From Flavobacterium limnosediminis JC2902 (GTDB lineage Bacteria > Bacteroidota > Bacteroidia > Flavobacteriales > Flavobacteriaceae), in NCBI RefSeq assembly GCF_000498535.1, contig NZ_AVGG01000019.1, positions 186,001 to 250,000 on the forward strand: a DNA stretch of 64,000 nt. The letters run 5' to 3'. Position 1 is the first letter of the stretch. Every line of letters begins with the position of its first letter. A model generated the notes under the pieces. It had not been told where the DNA came from. It ran no database searches and was given only the letters and a program-made list of their open reading frames with translations. The translations under genes were made by a program, and so were the position numbers. Below, one piece after another: positions 42,601-49,224 of this stretch.

Positions 42601-42868
42601 TGGCCATACTGTGTACGTGCTCTACCCCTTTGATATTGGAAATCACTTTCTCCAGAGGTTTTACCACACGGCTTTCCACTTCGGCAGGGCTTGCTCCCGG
42701 ATAACCCACCATTACGTCGGCCATCGGAACATTAATTTGCGGTTCTTCTTCCCTCGGAATTAAGAACGAGCTGTATACGCCTATCATCATCAAAGCCACC
42801 ATCAACAAAATGGTTAATTTCGAGTTGATAAAGAAATTGGCTATTTTTCCTGAAATACCTTCTTGCAT
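39680..42868 (-). CDS. RND efflux pump, inner-membrane permease
   Basis: A 1062-residue trimeric RND transporter of the AcrB/HAE-like group. The N-terminal helix is at about residues 13-33; the porter motif GYPGASPAEVESRVVKPLE follows near residue 54. TM4 has VVGIVVDDSIIIAENMHRH with the double Asp of proton-driven HAE pumps (CusA/CzcA-type heavy-metal pumps usually keep a single Asp there). The second half repeats the fold, ending in ALAGVMVRNSVLLIDF and TTGAVVIGASIILFDP. So drug-type export is favoured by this motif, while the neighbours hint at metals. It pumps from the periplasm/inner membrane through the adaptor and TolC protein encoded upstream. Confidence 0.93.
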   Translation of the reverse strand: MQEGISGKIANFFINSKLTILLMVALMMIGVYSSFLIPREEEPQINVPMADVMVGYPGASPAEVESRVVKPLEKVISNIKGVEHVHSMAMNGQAMLIVQFYVGEDIERSYVKLYDELNKNAMNMPQGVMQPMVKTRSIDDVPMLGLTLWSEKYDDYELRQIAGELTNEIEKVKDVAITNKIGGRNRELKVVLDKDKLAENGIDALSVVQMIQANNQQSQSGSFVSKDQEYLLTTGNFLTSDEDVENLVVGVNKNMPVYLKQVAAVQDGPSSPKSYVSFGYGTGNEARAKNTSEYPAVTISVAKVKGADAMKISEKIITKVEALKKTLIPSDVHVEVTRNYGETASHKVGELLLHLGVAIIAVTLLVMFAMGWRGGLVVFFSVPLTFALTLFSYYLLGYTLNRITLFALVFVVGIVVDDSIIIAENMHRHFKMKRLPFKQAAIYAINEVGNPTILATFTVIAAILPMAFVSGMMGPYMSPMPIGASIAMILSLFVALTVTPYLGYHLLQEKDEQKHKEEQGLETSWIYKIYNKIERPFLESSKKRLIMFGITIVLLLGSVLMFFTKSVAVKMLPFDNKNEFQVVIDMPEGTTLERTAAVTKEIAQYLSQRPEVVSYQNYVGTSAPITFNGLVRHYDMRGGSNMADIQVNLLHKEDRSEQSHDIAKAVRPEIQKIAKKYGANVKVIEVPPGPPVLSTLVAEIYGPNYEEQIEVANQVKTILETTSDIVDVDWMTEDNQTEYKLEVDKEKAMLYGVAPQQVVATLTTIMKEYPVSRLYDENSNDNIGIVLALDDKEKTSLQDIQNIKIKSAQGTMIPVSDLVKVKNETLKKTIYRKDQKRVVYVTADMAGVLESPVYAILGMNEKLQQMKLPKGYKVNELYMEQPSDESDFTVKWDGEWQITLEVFRDLGAAFLIVIIVIYMLIVGWFQNFKTPIVMMMAIPLSLIGIVLGHWLLGAFFTATSFIGMIALAGVMVRNSVLLIDFIEIRLKEGAPLKQAIIEAGAVRTTPILLTTGAVVIGASIILFDPIFQGLAISLVAGAIVSTLLTLIVVPLIYYITEKHKYE

Positions 42869-42914
42869 AATTTCTTTTGTTTAAAGTTTACAGTTAACGG
42901 TTAACGGTTTACAG

Positions 42915-44000
42915 TTACTGAACACTGATTTTCGCGCCATTAACCAATTTCCCTTCGGCTTCAATCACATAACTTTCGGAAGCGTTTAAGCCTGAAAGCA
43001 CTTCCACTTGATTTCCGAACGATTTACCGGTTTTAATCCAACGCAATAACGCAGTGTTATTGGATCCGACCACATAAATTCCGGTTAACTGACCTTGTTT
43101 CACCAAAGCGCTTTCGGGTACTAAAACCACATCGCTTTCGTTTGTTTTAATCGTTTTTTCAACAGGAAAATGTATGTTGACAAACATTCCGGATAAGGTA
43201 GCCGCATCAGTTTTATCTAAATTCACTTTCACTAAATATTGTCCGCCTGTGTTTTTGGCTGATAAACTGATTTCCGACACATTCCCGGTCAGTTCTTTGT
43301 TTGAGGATTTCACCAGTACTTTCACCGGCATTCCGTTTTTGATGGAAGTGATGTCCGATTCAGAAACCATCGCGGTTACCTGAAGACGTCCCGAACCTTC
43401 GATGCTCACCAGCGGCATACCCGGATTCGCCATATCGCCTTCTTTCACAAATGTATTGGTCACAACACCCGAAAAAGGAGCGGTTATGTTCGAATAGGAA
43501 AACTGGGCCAGTACTTCATTTCGCATTTGTCTTGCGGCTTCCAGTCCGGCTTTTGCCATTTCGTAACGCGCGGTCATATCGTCCAGTTCTTTTTGCGACG
43601 CACTTTGCTGACTGTACAGGTTTACGAAACGATCATAATCTTTCTTCGCATTTTTATAAGCGGCTTCTGCCTGAATAATGGATGCGTCCACCTGTGCTTT
43701 TCTTGCCTGTAAATCGGTACTGCTCACTGCTACCAGAAGTTGTCCGGCTTTTACATTCTGACCAACTTTTACGTTTACTTTTGTCACATACCCCATCATT
43801 CGGGTACTTAAGTTGGCACTGTTTTCGGCTTCAATTTTTCCGCTTGCGGTTACAAACGGGCTTCCCGAATCACCGGAAGGCGTGCTCACTTTTACGGAAA
43901 CTGTCGGTTGAACAACTGCTTCCTGTTTTTTATCTCCGGAACAATTCGCCAAAAAAACAGCGGTTCCGATTATCATTAAAGATTTACTGATTCTATTCAT
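42915..44000 (-). CDS. RND periplasmic adaptor (membrane-fusion) lipoprotein
   Basis: A 361-residue membrane-fusion protein that bridges the RND pump and the TolC channel. The lipobox FLANCSGD places the lipid Cys near residue 20. Then come the first beta strand, the biotinyl/lipoyl-like hairpin (MGYVTKVNVKVGQNVKAGQLLVAV), an alpha-hairpin rich in Ala/Lys (about 95-145), the second lipoyl half (FSYSNITAPFSGVVTNTFVKEGD) and a beta-barrel domain with ALVKQGQLTGIYVV. It follows the TolC gene by 10 bases and precedes the permease gene by 46. Confidence 0.93.
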   Translation of the reverse strand: MNRISKSLMIIGTAVFLANCSGDKKQEAVVQPTVSVKVSTPSGDSGSPFVTASGKIEAENSANLSTRMMGYVTKVNVKVGQNVKAGQLLVAVSSTDLQARKAQVDASIIQAEAAYKNAKKDYDRFVNLYSQQSASQKELDDMTARYEMAKAGLEAARQMRNEVLAQFSYSNITAPFSGVVTNTFVKEGDMANPGMPLVSIEGSGRLQVTAMVSESDITSIKNGMPVKVLVKSSNKELTGNVSEISLSAKNTGGQYLVKVNLDKTDAATLSGMFVNIHFPVEKTIKTNESDVVLVPESALVKQGQLTGIYVVGSNNTALLRWIKTGKSFGNQVEVLSGLNASESYVIEAEGKLVNGAKISVQ

Positions 44001-44010
44001 GGTAGTTGAT

Positions 44011-45324
44011 TTATTGTGTTAGAAATTGTTGGTATTGTTGTGTGAAATTGTATTCGAAAACCGCTTGCAGATACTCCAGTTCTTTTTGGGCCACTTGGGT
44101 TTCCGATAACAAAACATCGGTCGTTTTTTCAAGTCCTTGCGTGAATCGGTTTTTACGGATTCTTTGCGCTTCCTGCGATTGTTCGAACGCTAATCGGGAA
44201 AGGTTTACTTTATTTTCAGCGTCCAGCAACTGACGGTTGGTTTTGTTCAGTTCCAACTGACTTTGCGCTTTGTACTGTTTCACATCCAATTCGGATTTCT
44301 GGAAATCGGCTTTTACCTTTTGAGATTTTCCGATGGTTTTATAACCGTCAAACAACGACCAGGAAAGCTGTGCTCCCAGTACATAACCGCTGGCTCCCAT
44401 TCCGAAAAGTTGCGTATCATACAATTCATACGAACCAAACGCATTCAGACGCGGAAGAAAACTCATTTTTCCGGATTGCATCATTTTGCGATAGGCTTCA
44501 CTGGATTTGTTCATCGCCTGAAGGTCTTTACGGTTATCGGACAATGTCGCCGTTAATGAAGTCACCGCAATAGCATTTTCCAGTGCTTCCGTTGGCAGAT
44601 ATACTTTTCCGGTCATCTCTTCCTGAAGCAGAAACGCTAAATAATCGGAGGCATTCTGCACATTGCTTTTTGCGTATTGCAGTTGATTTTTCACATCGTT
44701 TACACGTACCTGAACAGACAATACATCGGTTTTTTGCAGATACCCCTGTTTGAAATTATTTTCTACATATTTCAGTGTCGCTTCGGAAGTTGTATTGGCT
44801 TTTTCCAGCACTTTTACTGCTTTGTACGCCAACTGCAATTGCATAAACGCTTTGTTCAGTTCCAGCTGAAGGTATTCTTTGGAGCGTTCGGTTTGCAACT
44901 GATAAGCTTCCATTTTGGCTTTGGCTGCCTGCCTTCCGTAGATTCCGTCGACATTGATTAAAGGCTGTACTACTTCAATTTTAGTTGCATAATTTTGAGT
45001 CACTTCCGGATTATTCAGCAACGTCGGGTTAAAATCGGATGCCGTTAAAATTTCCTGATTCAGTTTCGAACCGAAAGCCATTAACGGATTTGTAGTGGTT
45101 AATACAGTGTGCGAAGCCGAAATACTCGGTAAAAAGAGGGAATTCGATTGGCGGTAATCGGCCTGAGCGGATTTGAATTCCTGATTGGAAATTTTCAATT
45201 GGAGGTTGTTCTCGGAGGCTTTCTGCCACAAATCGTTTTTGGAAATTCGGAGTGTATCCTGAGCCATCATCGCTTGTGAGACAGCGAAAATTCCCAATAA
45301 TGACAGTTTGATTTTATTTTTCAT
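44011..45324 (-). CDS. TolC-family outer-membrane efflux protein
   Basis: A 437-residue outer-membrane channel of the TolC family. A signal peptide (about 1-21, ending AMMAQ) is followed by two repeats of long helices: LQLKISNQEFKSAQADYRQSN, then beta strands, then the second half QSQLELNKTNRQLLDAENKV. The terminal segment ending in ATDVLLSETQVAQKELEYLQ-like helices is typical. It is the first gene of the tolC-adaptor-permease-PII-DUF2892 unit. A TACATTTG promoter box lies 28 bases before the ATG, and the small Cys-rich gene upstream has its own terminator. Confidence 0.93.
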   Translation of the reverse strand: MKNKIKLSLLGIFAVSQAMMAQDTLRISKNDLWQKASENNLQLKISNQEFKSAQADYRQSNSLFLPSISASHTVLTTTNPLMAFGSKLNQEILTASDFNPTLLNNPEVTQNYATKIEVVQPLINVDGIYGRQAAKAKMEAYQLQTERSKEYLQLELNKAFMQLQLAYKAVKVLEKANTTSEATLKYVENNFKQGYLQKTDVLSVQVRVNDVKNQLQYAKSNVQNASDYLAFLLQEEMTGKVYLPTEALENAIAVTSLTATLSDNRKDLQAMNKSSEAYRKMMQSGKMSFLPRLNAFGSYELYDTQLFGMGASGYVLGAQLSWSLFDGYKTIGKSQKVKADFQKSELDVKQYKAQSQLELNKTNRQLLDAENKVNLSRLAFEQSQEAQRIRKNRFTQGLEKTTDVLLSETQVAQKELEYLQAVFEYNFTQQYQQFLTQ

Positions 45325-45351
45325 AACATTTACTTATTCCTGATTATGGAG

Positions 45352-45359
45352 CAAATGTA
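45352..45359 (-). promoter_or_regulatory. -7 box of the efflux operon
   Basis: On the minus strand TACATTTG is an exact TAnnTTTG, 28 bases before the TolC ATG. It lies downstream of the terminator of the Cys-rich gene, which argues for a separate transcript. No clear -33 box. Confidence 0.5.
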
Positions 45360-45408
45360 TGACGGGAAAAAAGTGTAGTCAGTAACAAGTGTTACATACA
45401 CCATAAAA

Positions 45409-45435
45409 CAAAAAACGCCTCGATTTCTCGGGGCG
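45409..45435 (-). terminator. Terminator of the 64-residue Cys-rich gene
   Basis: On the minus strand CGCCCCGA pairs with TCGAGGCG (one mismatch) around GAAA, followed by six T. Confidence 0.8.
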
Positions 45436-45457
45436 TCTAACTGATAATCTTAAAGAA

Positions 45458-45652
45458 TTATGCTTTCTTAGCAGCACAACAAGCTTTTTTCTCACCTGAA
45501 GCACATGCTTTCTTCTCTTCTTTAGAGCAAGCTTCTTTTTTTGTTGTAGTTGCTTCTTTTTTAGCTGGACCAGCTTGTTTTTTCTCTTGAGCAGTTACGT
45601 TCATTGATACTGTAAATAATGCTACTGCTAAAATTGCTACGATATTTTTCAT
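45458..45652 (-). CDS. Small exported Lys/Ala/Cys-rich protein
   Basis: A 64-residue protein with a signal peptide (residues 1-21, AILAVALFTVSMNVTAQ) and a mature part almost wholly of Lys, Ala, Glu, Thr, Gly and Cys. Cysteines are at 42, 50, 58 and 59 (KEACSKEE, KKACAS, KKACCAAKK). The mature part has no predicted fold. Four Cys with positive charge suggest metal or redox binding in the periplasm, like small copper/zinc-binding proteins, but no family is recognised. A separate terminator and a gap from the neighbour show it is its own transcript. Start is certain because it begins a signal peptide. Confidence 0.75.
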   Translation of the reverse strand: MKNIVAILAVALFTVSMNVTAQEKKQAGPAKKEATTTKKEACSKEEKKACASGEKKACCAAKKA

Positions 45653-45714
45653 AATGTTTTATTTTAAAATTTATTTGTTTGTTTTTTTATTTGAATTTGA
45701 TTGATGTTTCTGAA

Positions 45715-46050
45715 TTAAGAAGTCATTTCCGGCGGATGCCAGAATGTATTGTAATATTTGGGTATAAACGTTTTTTCGTAAATTAAATTTTCCTGCTTTT
45801 CAACTTCAAAAGTTACCGGAATAGAAAGGTTCTGAATCTGTTGCACAATAAACTGTCCCGCCGAAAAATTGATATTCAGCACACATTTTTCTTTCTGACA
45901 GCCATCCTGCATTTCATCGCCCCGGCAACAGCCGCTTTTTTCGACCACAGCCATGCAACTGTCTGAAACATGCGACTTTACAACACGAACTGTCTGCGCT
46001 CCTGTCAGAAGCACAAAGTAGCATGTTAGTATTGCTGTAAATAATTTCAT
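45715..46050 (-). CDS. Small exported Cys-rich protein (possibly HYC_CC_PP-like)
   Basis: A 111-residue secreted protein. A signal peptide ends near residue 19; the mature part has H27, C32, the pair C41-C42 (KSGCCRGDE), C51 (DGCQKEKC) and C56, with WHPPEM near the C-terminus. The order His-Cys, Cys-Cys, Pro-Pro recalls the small Bacteroidota family annotated HYC_CC_PP, but this is by memory and not tested. The cysteine spacing suits binding of a soft metal ion. A TATATTTG box ends five bases before the ATG, so the message would be nearly leaderless. It lies upstream of the 64-residue Cys-rich gene (62-base gap). Confidence 0.6.
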   Translation of the reverse strand: MKLFTAILTCYFVLLTGAQTVRVVKSHVSDSCMAVVEKSGCCRGDEMQDGCQKEKCVLNINFSAGQFIVQQIQNLSIPVTFEVEKQENLIYEKTFIPKYYNTFWHPPEMTS

Positions 46051-46055
46051 CGGTT

Positions 46056-46063
46056 CAAATATA
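46056..46063 (-). promoter_or_regulatory. -7 box of the 111-residue Cys-rich gene
   Basis: On the minus strand TATATTTG is an exact TAnnTTTG, ending five bases before the ATG. TTTC lies 18 bases upstream of it (46082-46085). Confidence 0.5.
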
Positions 46064-46115
46064 GAAATAAATTTGAATCATGAAAGTTTTTGAATACTTA
46101 TTATTTTCTTAAAAT

Positions 46116-47801
46116 TTAAAACTGGAAATAAATAAAGGGCTGCGGACCAGCAGATGCCGTGGCATAAACCAACCAATACACCAATCCTAAAAGTACGGCT
46201 TTCAGAATAACCGGCAGGGCTTTGAAAACGTTTTGCATTTGCTCTACCCATTTTTCAGGAAGGTAATGCCAAGCAAATCCAATCGCCATAAGCAGGAATA
46301 CATTTTTATAACCTTGCGCTACAATTTTCCACTGTTCCCAATCGAAAGTAACTTTTCCGATGTTGTTTATCAGTTCCAACGCTATTGTAAAATCTTTGGC
46401 GCGGAAGAAAATCCAACAAAACGTTACAAAATGAAAGGTAATCAGGACCGAAATCACCAGCCAGACATAGCCCAAAAACGATTGTTTTCCGTCTTTTCGG
46501 GAAGGGAAAAATTCCAGAATAATTTTATGAACCGCTAATCCCATTCCGTGCAAAGCGCCCCAAATAATGAAACGCAAACTCGCACCGTGCCATAATCCGC
46601 CCAATAACATCGTGGTCATCAGGTTGACATTGGTAAACATGGTACGCTCTTTTTCTTTCGACAATAAAAAGGTCAATGCAAAAAGGGAGGTCGCAGAAAC
46701 GGCTACTATCAACGGAATATTGCTTGTGGGCGCATACGTGATTCCCCATAAAATCAATCCGAAGAAAAACAAAGCAGGAAACAAGAATCCGGCAAAAGTT
46801 CCGTAACGGTTACCACCTACTGAAATATATAAAAAGTCTTTTAACCAGGTTGACAATGAAATATGCCATCTTCTCCAGAATTCGGTTATCGAAGCCGATT
46901 GATATGGTGTTCTGAAGTTCGTCGGCAATTTAAATCCAAGCAATAAGGCAACTCCGATAGCCATATCCGAATAACCCGAGAAATCGCAATAAATCTGAAT
47001 CGCATAGCCGTATGACGCCATCAGATTCTCAAAAGCCGTATAAGCGGAAGGCGCATCAAAAACACGATCCACAAAGTTGATGGAAATATAATCGGAGATG
47101 ACCGTTTTCTTAATCAATCCGCCAATAATCAATAAAAAGGCGCGGTTAATATCGTCTTTGGTAACGTTTAATTTCTGATAAATCTGCGGCAGGAAATCTT
47201 TCGCACGCACGATCGGACCGGCCACTAACTGCGGGAAGAACGACACGAAAAACAGGTAATCCACGTAGTTTTTTGTCGGTTCAATCTCCTTGCGGTAAAT
47301 CTCAATGATATAACTTATCGACTGAAACGTATAGAACGAAATCCCGACAGGAAGAATGATTTTCTGAAATTCGAAATGACCGTCTGTAGCCAGATTATAG
47401 GTGTCAATCACAAAATTTGTATACTTGAAATAACCCAAAAAACCCAAATTCAGAACCACACTGAACGCCAGACACAATTTCTTATTCAGTACGCTTTGGG
47501 TACGATGCACCAGATTTCCGAGATTATAATCGACTATAGAAGAACCCAATAACAACAAAAAGAAAATCCCACTCGACTTGTAATAAAAAAATAAGGAAAA
47601 CAAAATCACGTATACCAATCGTGGGTAAAACGTATTTTTAAGTGCGATGTAAATACTGTAAAAAACCAAAAACAGTCCTAAAAAAAGACCGGTATTGAAC
47701 AAAATAGGTTCTTTCGGATTGTAAACAAACCAATTCTGAACCGTTTCTGCGTTAATGGATGTAAAAAGTGAGGCAATATTTTGGGTAAACCAATCCTGCA
47801 T
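46116..47801 (-). CDS. MBOAT-family membrane-bound O-acyltransferase (AlgI/PatA-like)
   Basis: A 561-residue polytopic protein of the MBOAT superfamily, with about ten or more transmembrane segments. The conserved acyltransferase core is visible as IILPVGISFYTFQSISYIIEIYR (near residue 148), YCDFSGYSDMAIGVALLLGFKLP (near residue 272), TEFWRRWHISLSTWLKDFLYI (near residue 307) and LLGGLWHGASLRFIIWGALHG with the catalytic His (near residue 400). AlgI/PatA proteins pass acetyl groups across the inner membrane to alginate, peptidoglycan or other glycans, with a partner SGNH enzyme completing transfer; two SGNH genes lie directly upstream. The acceptor is not known. Confidence 0.88.
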   Translation of the reverse strand: MQDWFTQNIASLFTSINAETVQNWFVYNPKEPILFNTGLFLGLFLVFYSIYIALKNTFYPRLVYVILFSLFFYYKSSGIFFLLLLGSSIVDYNLGNLVHRTQSVLNKKLCLAFSVVLNLGFLGYFKYTNFVIDTYNLATDGHFEFQKIILPVGISFYTFQSISYIIEIYRKEIEPTKNYVDYLFFVSFFPQLVAGPIVRAKDFLPQIYQKLNVTKDDINRAFLLIIGGLIKKTVISDYISINFVDRVFDAPSAYTAFENLMASYGYAIQIYCDFSGYSDMAIGVALLLGFKLPTNFRTPYQSASITEFWRRWHISLSTWLKDFLYISVGGNRYGTFAGFLFPALFFFGLILWGITYAPTSNIPLIVAVSATSLFALTFLLSKEKERTMFTNVNLMTTMLLGGLWHGASLRFIIWGALHGMGLAVHKIILEFFPSRKDGKQSFLGYVWLVISVLITFHFVTFCWIFFRAKDFTIALELINNIGKVTFDWEQWKIVAQGYKNVFLLMAIGFAWHYLPEKWVEQMQNVFKALPVILKAVLLGLVYWLVYATASAGPQPFIYFQF

Positions 47802-47802
47802 A

Positions 47803-49224
47803 TTATTTCTTCTTTATTGCTTTAAAATTCTCGTAAGCGTCCAACAGTGCCTGACTGAAAAGCGCTCCCTGTTTTTCATACCCCGTCTTTGTGTAATGTA
47901 CCTTATCCCCCGACATCAAGCCCTGACGGTAATTTCGGTTCACCCCATACATGCCGCCCATAATGGCAAACAAATCCCATGAAGCGTGATTTACCGTTGC
48001 GGCCTGCGTATTGACAGCACGTGCGTAATCATCGGCAAAACGGTTCAGCGAACGACGGTACAGTAGTGAGGGTGGTGTGGACATCACCAAAATTTCCGCA
48101 TTCGGATTCTTAACTTTGATATTGGCGATGAAGGTATTCAGCTGGCTCATATAATCCTGAACCGGCATTTTATCGAAAGTCTCGTTAGTTCCCAAAGAAA
48201 CGATTATCAGATCCGCTTCCAAGGCGGGAACCTGATTGAAAAATTGCGGATATTTGTTGTAATCGGAGGCTTTGGCGCCGTTTACACCAATGGCGCTGTA
48301 GGTGATCCCGGGCGTATTATTTTCAAAAACCAATCCATTTAAGGCAAAATTCGAAGCACTTTTGTTCGGAATCAGGTAAATCTTATCCATCAGCGTTTCC
48401 GAATAAAAAGAATGCGAATTGGTATCTTCAGTCAGCGGAAGCGGAATAAACTCGGAACGTTTAACGCTTTTTTTCTGCATTTCGTTCGTTGGGATTTTCA
48501 GCGTTTTTCCGGCACGGATTTTATCTGATTTCAGCCCGTTAGCTTTTTTTAACTGCGATACGGAAACATTGTATTTGTCGGCTATGATGGAAATTGCTTC
48601 CCCGTCTTTGATTTTGTGCACGATTTTCTTGGGCACATTCGACTCCAATGCTATCGTTTTCGAACTCGTGGCCACGTCAAACATTGAAGCATTATCAGGC
48701 GTGACTATTTTCAGGGTGTTAAACTGATAATTGTTGTCCCTAACATTAACTTCTATTGCAAACCCTTTGCTTCTGGTCGACAAAGAAATACCGCTAAGAC
48801 CAACCGGACTGTTGCTTTTTTCTTTCGTTATTTTATGCGTATTCCAATCGGCATTGGAAGAATATTTCATGAAATAATTGCCGTTGGTTCTTGCTAAATT
48901 GTGCGGAAAGGAAAATCCCAAACCACCGTTTCCGAATTTATCCTGAAGATTTTTTCGGATAACCCCCGTAAACAAATCGGCCTGAATATGGGAATCCCCG
49001 ATATGAACCACGCGCACTTTACCGGTTTTGGCGGTTTCCAGCACATATAACTTCTCGAAAAACTTTTCTAAGGCTTTGGTGTTGGAAATGGCATTTTCGC
49101 CGTAGCTCACTTTTTCCTCCATTCCCAGCGTATCGACTTCTACCAGGGTAGAATCGACCACCTGAGCTGTAAGTGTTGCCGAAAACAGCAGTCCGAAGAA
49201 GACTATGAAAAGTTTATTCCACAT
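47803..49224 (-). CDS. SGNH-fold esterase with inserted LysM domain
   Basis: A 473-residue exported protein. After the signal peptide (1-20) the SGNH core starts with RVVHIGDSHIQAD (nucleophile Ser78). A beta-rich insertion follows, and within it a LysM domain at about residues 201-245 (HKIKDGEAISIIADKYNVSVSQL, GKTLKIP). The core then resumes with AIGVNGA (near 311), VSLGTNET (Asn347) and the Asp/His box GDKVHYTKTGY (Asp440, His443). LysM binds peptidoglycan or chitin. Acetyl or acyl transfer to, or removal from, a wall-linked glycan is a reasonable inference with the adjacent MBOAT gene (1-base gap). Confidence 0.85.
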   Translation of the reverse strand: MWNKLFIVFFGLLFSATLTAQVVDSTLVEVDTLGMEEKVSYGENAISNTKALEKFFEKLYVLETAKTGKVRVVHIGDSHIQADLFTGVIRKNLQDKFGNGGLGFSFPHNLARTNGNYFMKYSSNADWNTHKITKEKSNSPVGLSGISLSTRSKGFAIEVNVRDNNYQFNTLKIVTPDNASMFDVATSSKTIALESNVPKKIVHKIKDGEAISIIADKYNVSVSQLKKANGLKSDKIRAGKTLKIPTNEMQKKSVKRSEFIPLPLTEDTNSHSFYSETLMDKIYLIPNKSASNFALNGLVFENNTPGITYSAIGVNGAKASDYNKYPQFFNQVPALEADLIIVSLGTNETFDKMPVQDYMSQLNTFIANIKVKNPNAEILVMSTPPSLLYRRSLNRFADDYARAVNTQAATVNHASWDLFAIMGGMYGVNRNYRQGLMSGDKVHYTKTGYEKQGALFSQALLDAYENFKAIKKK

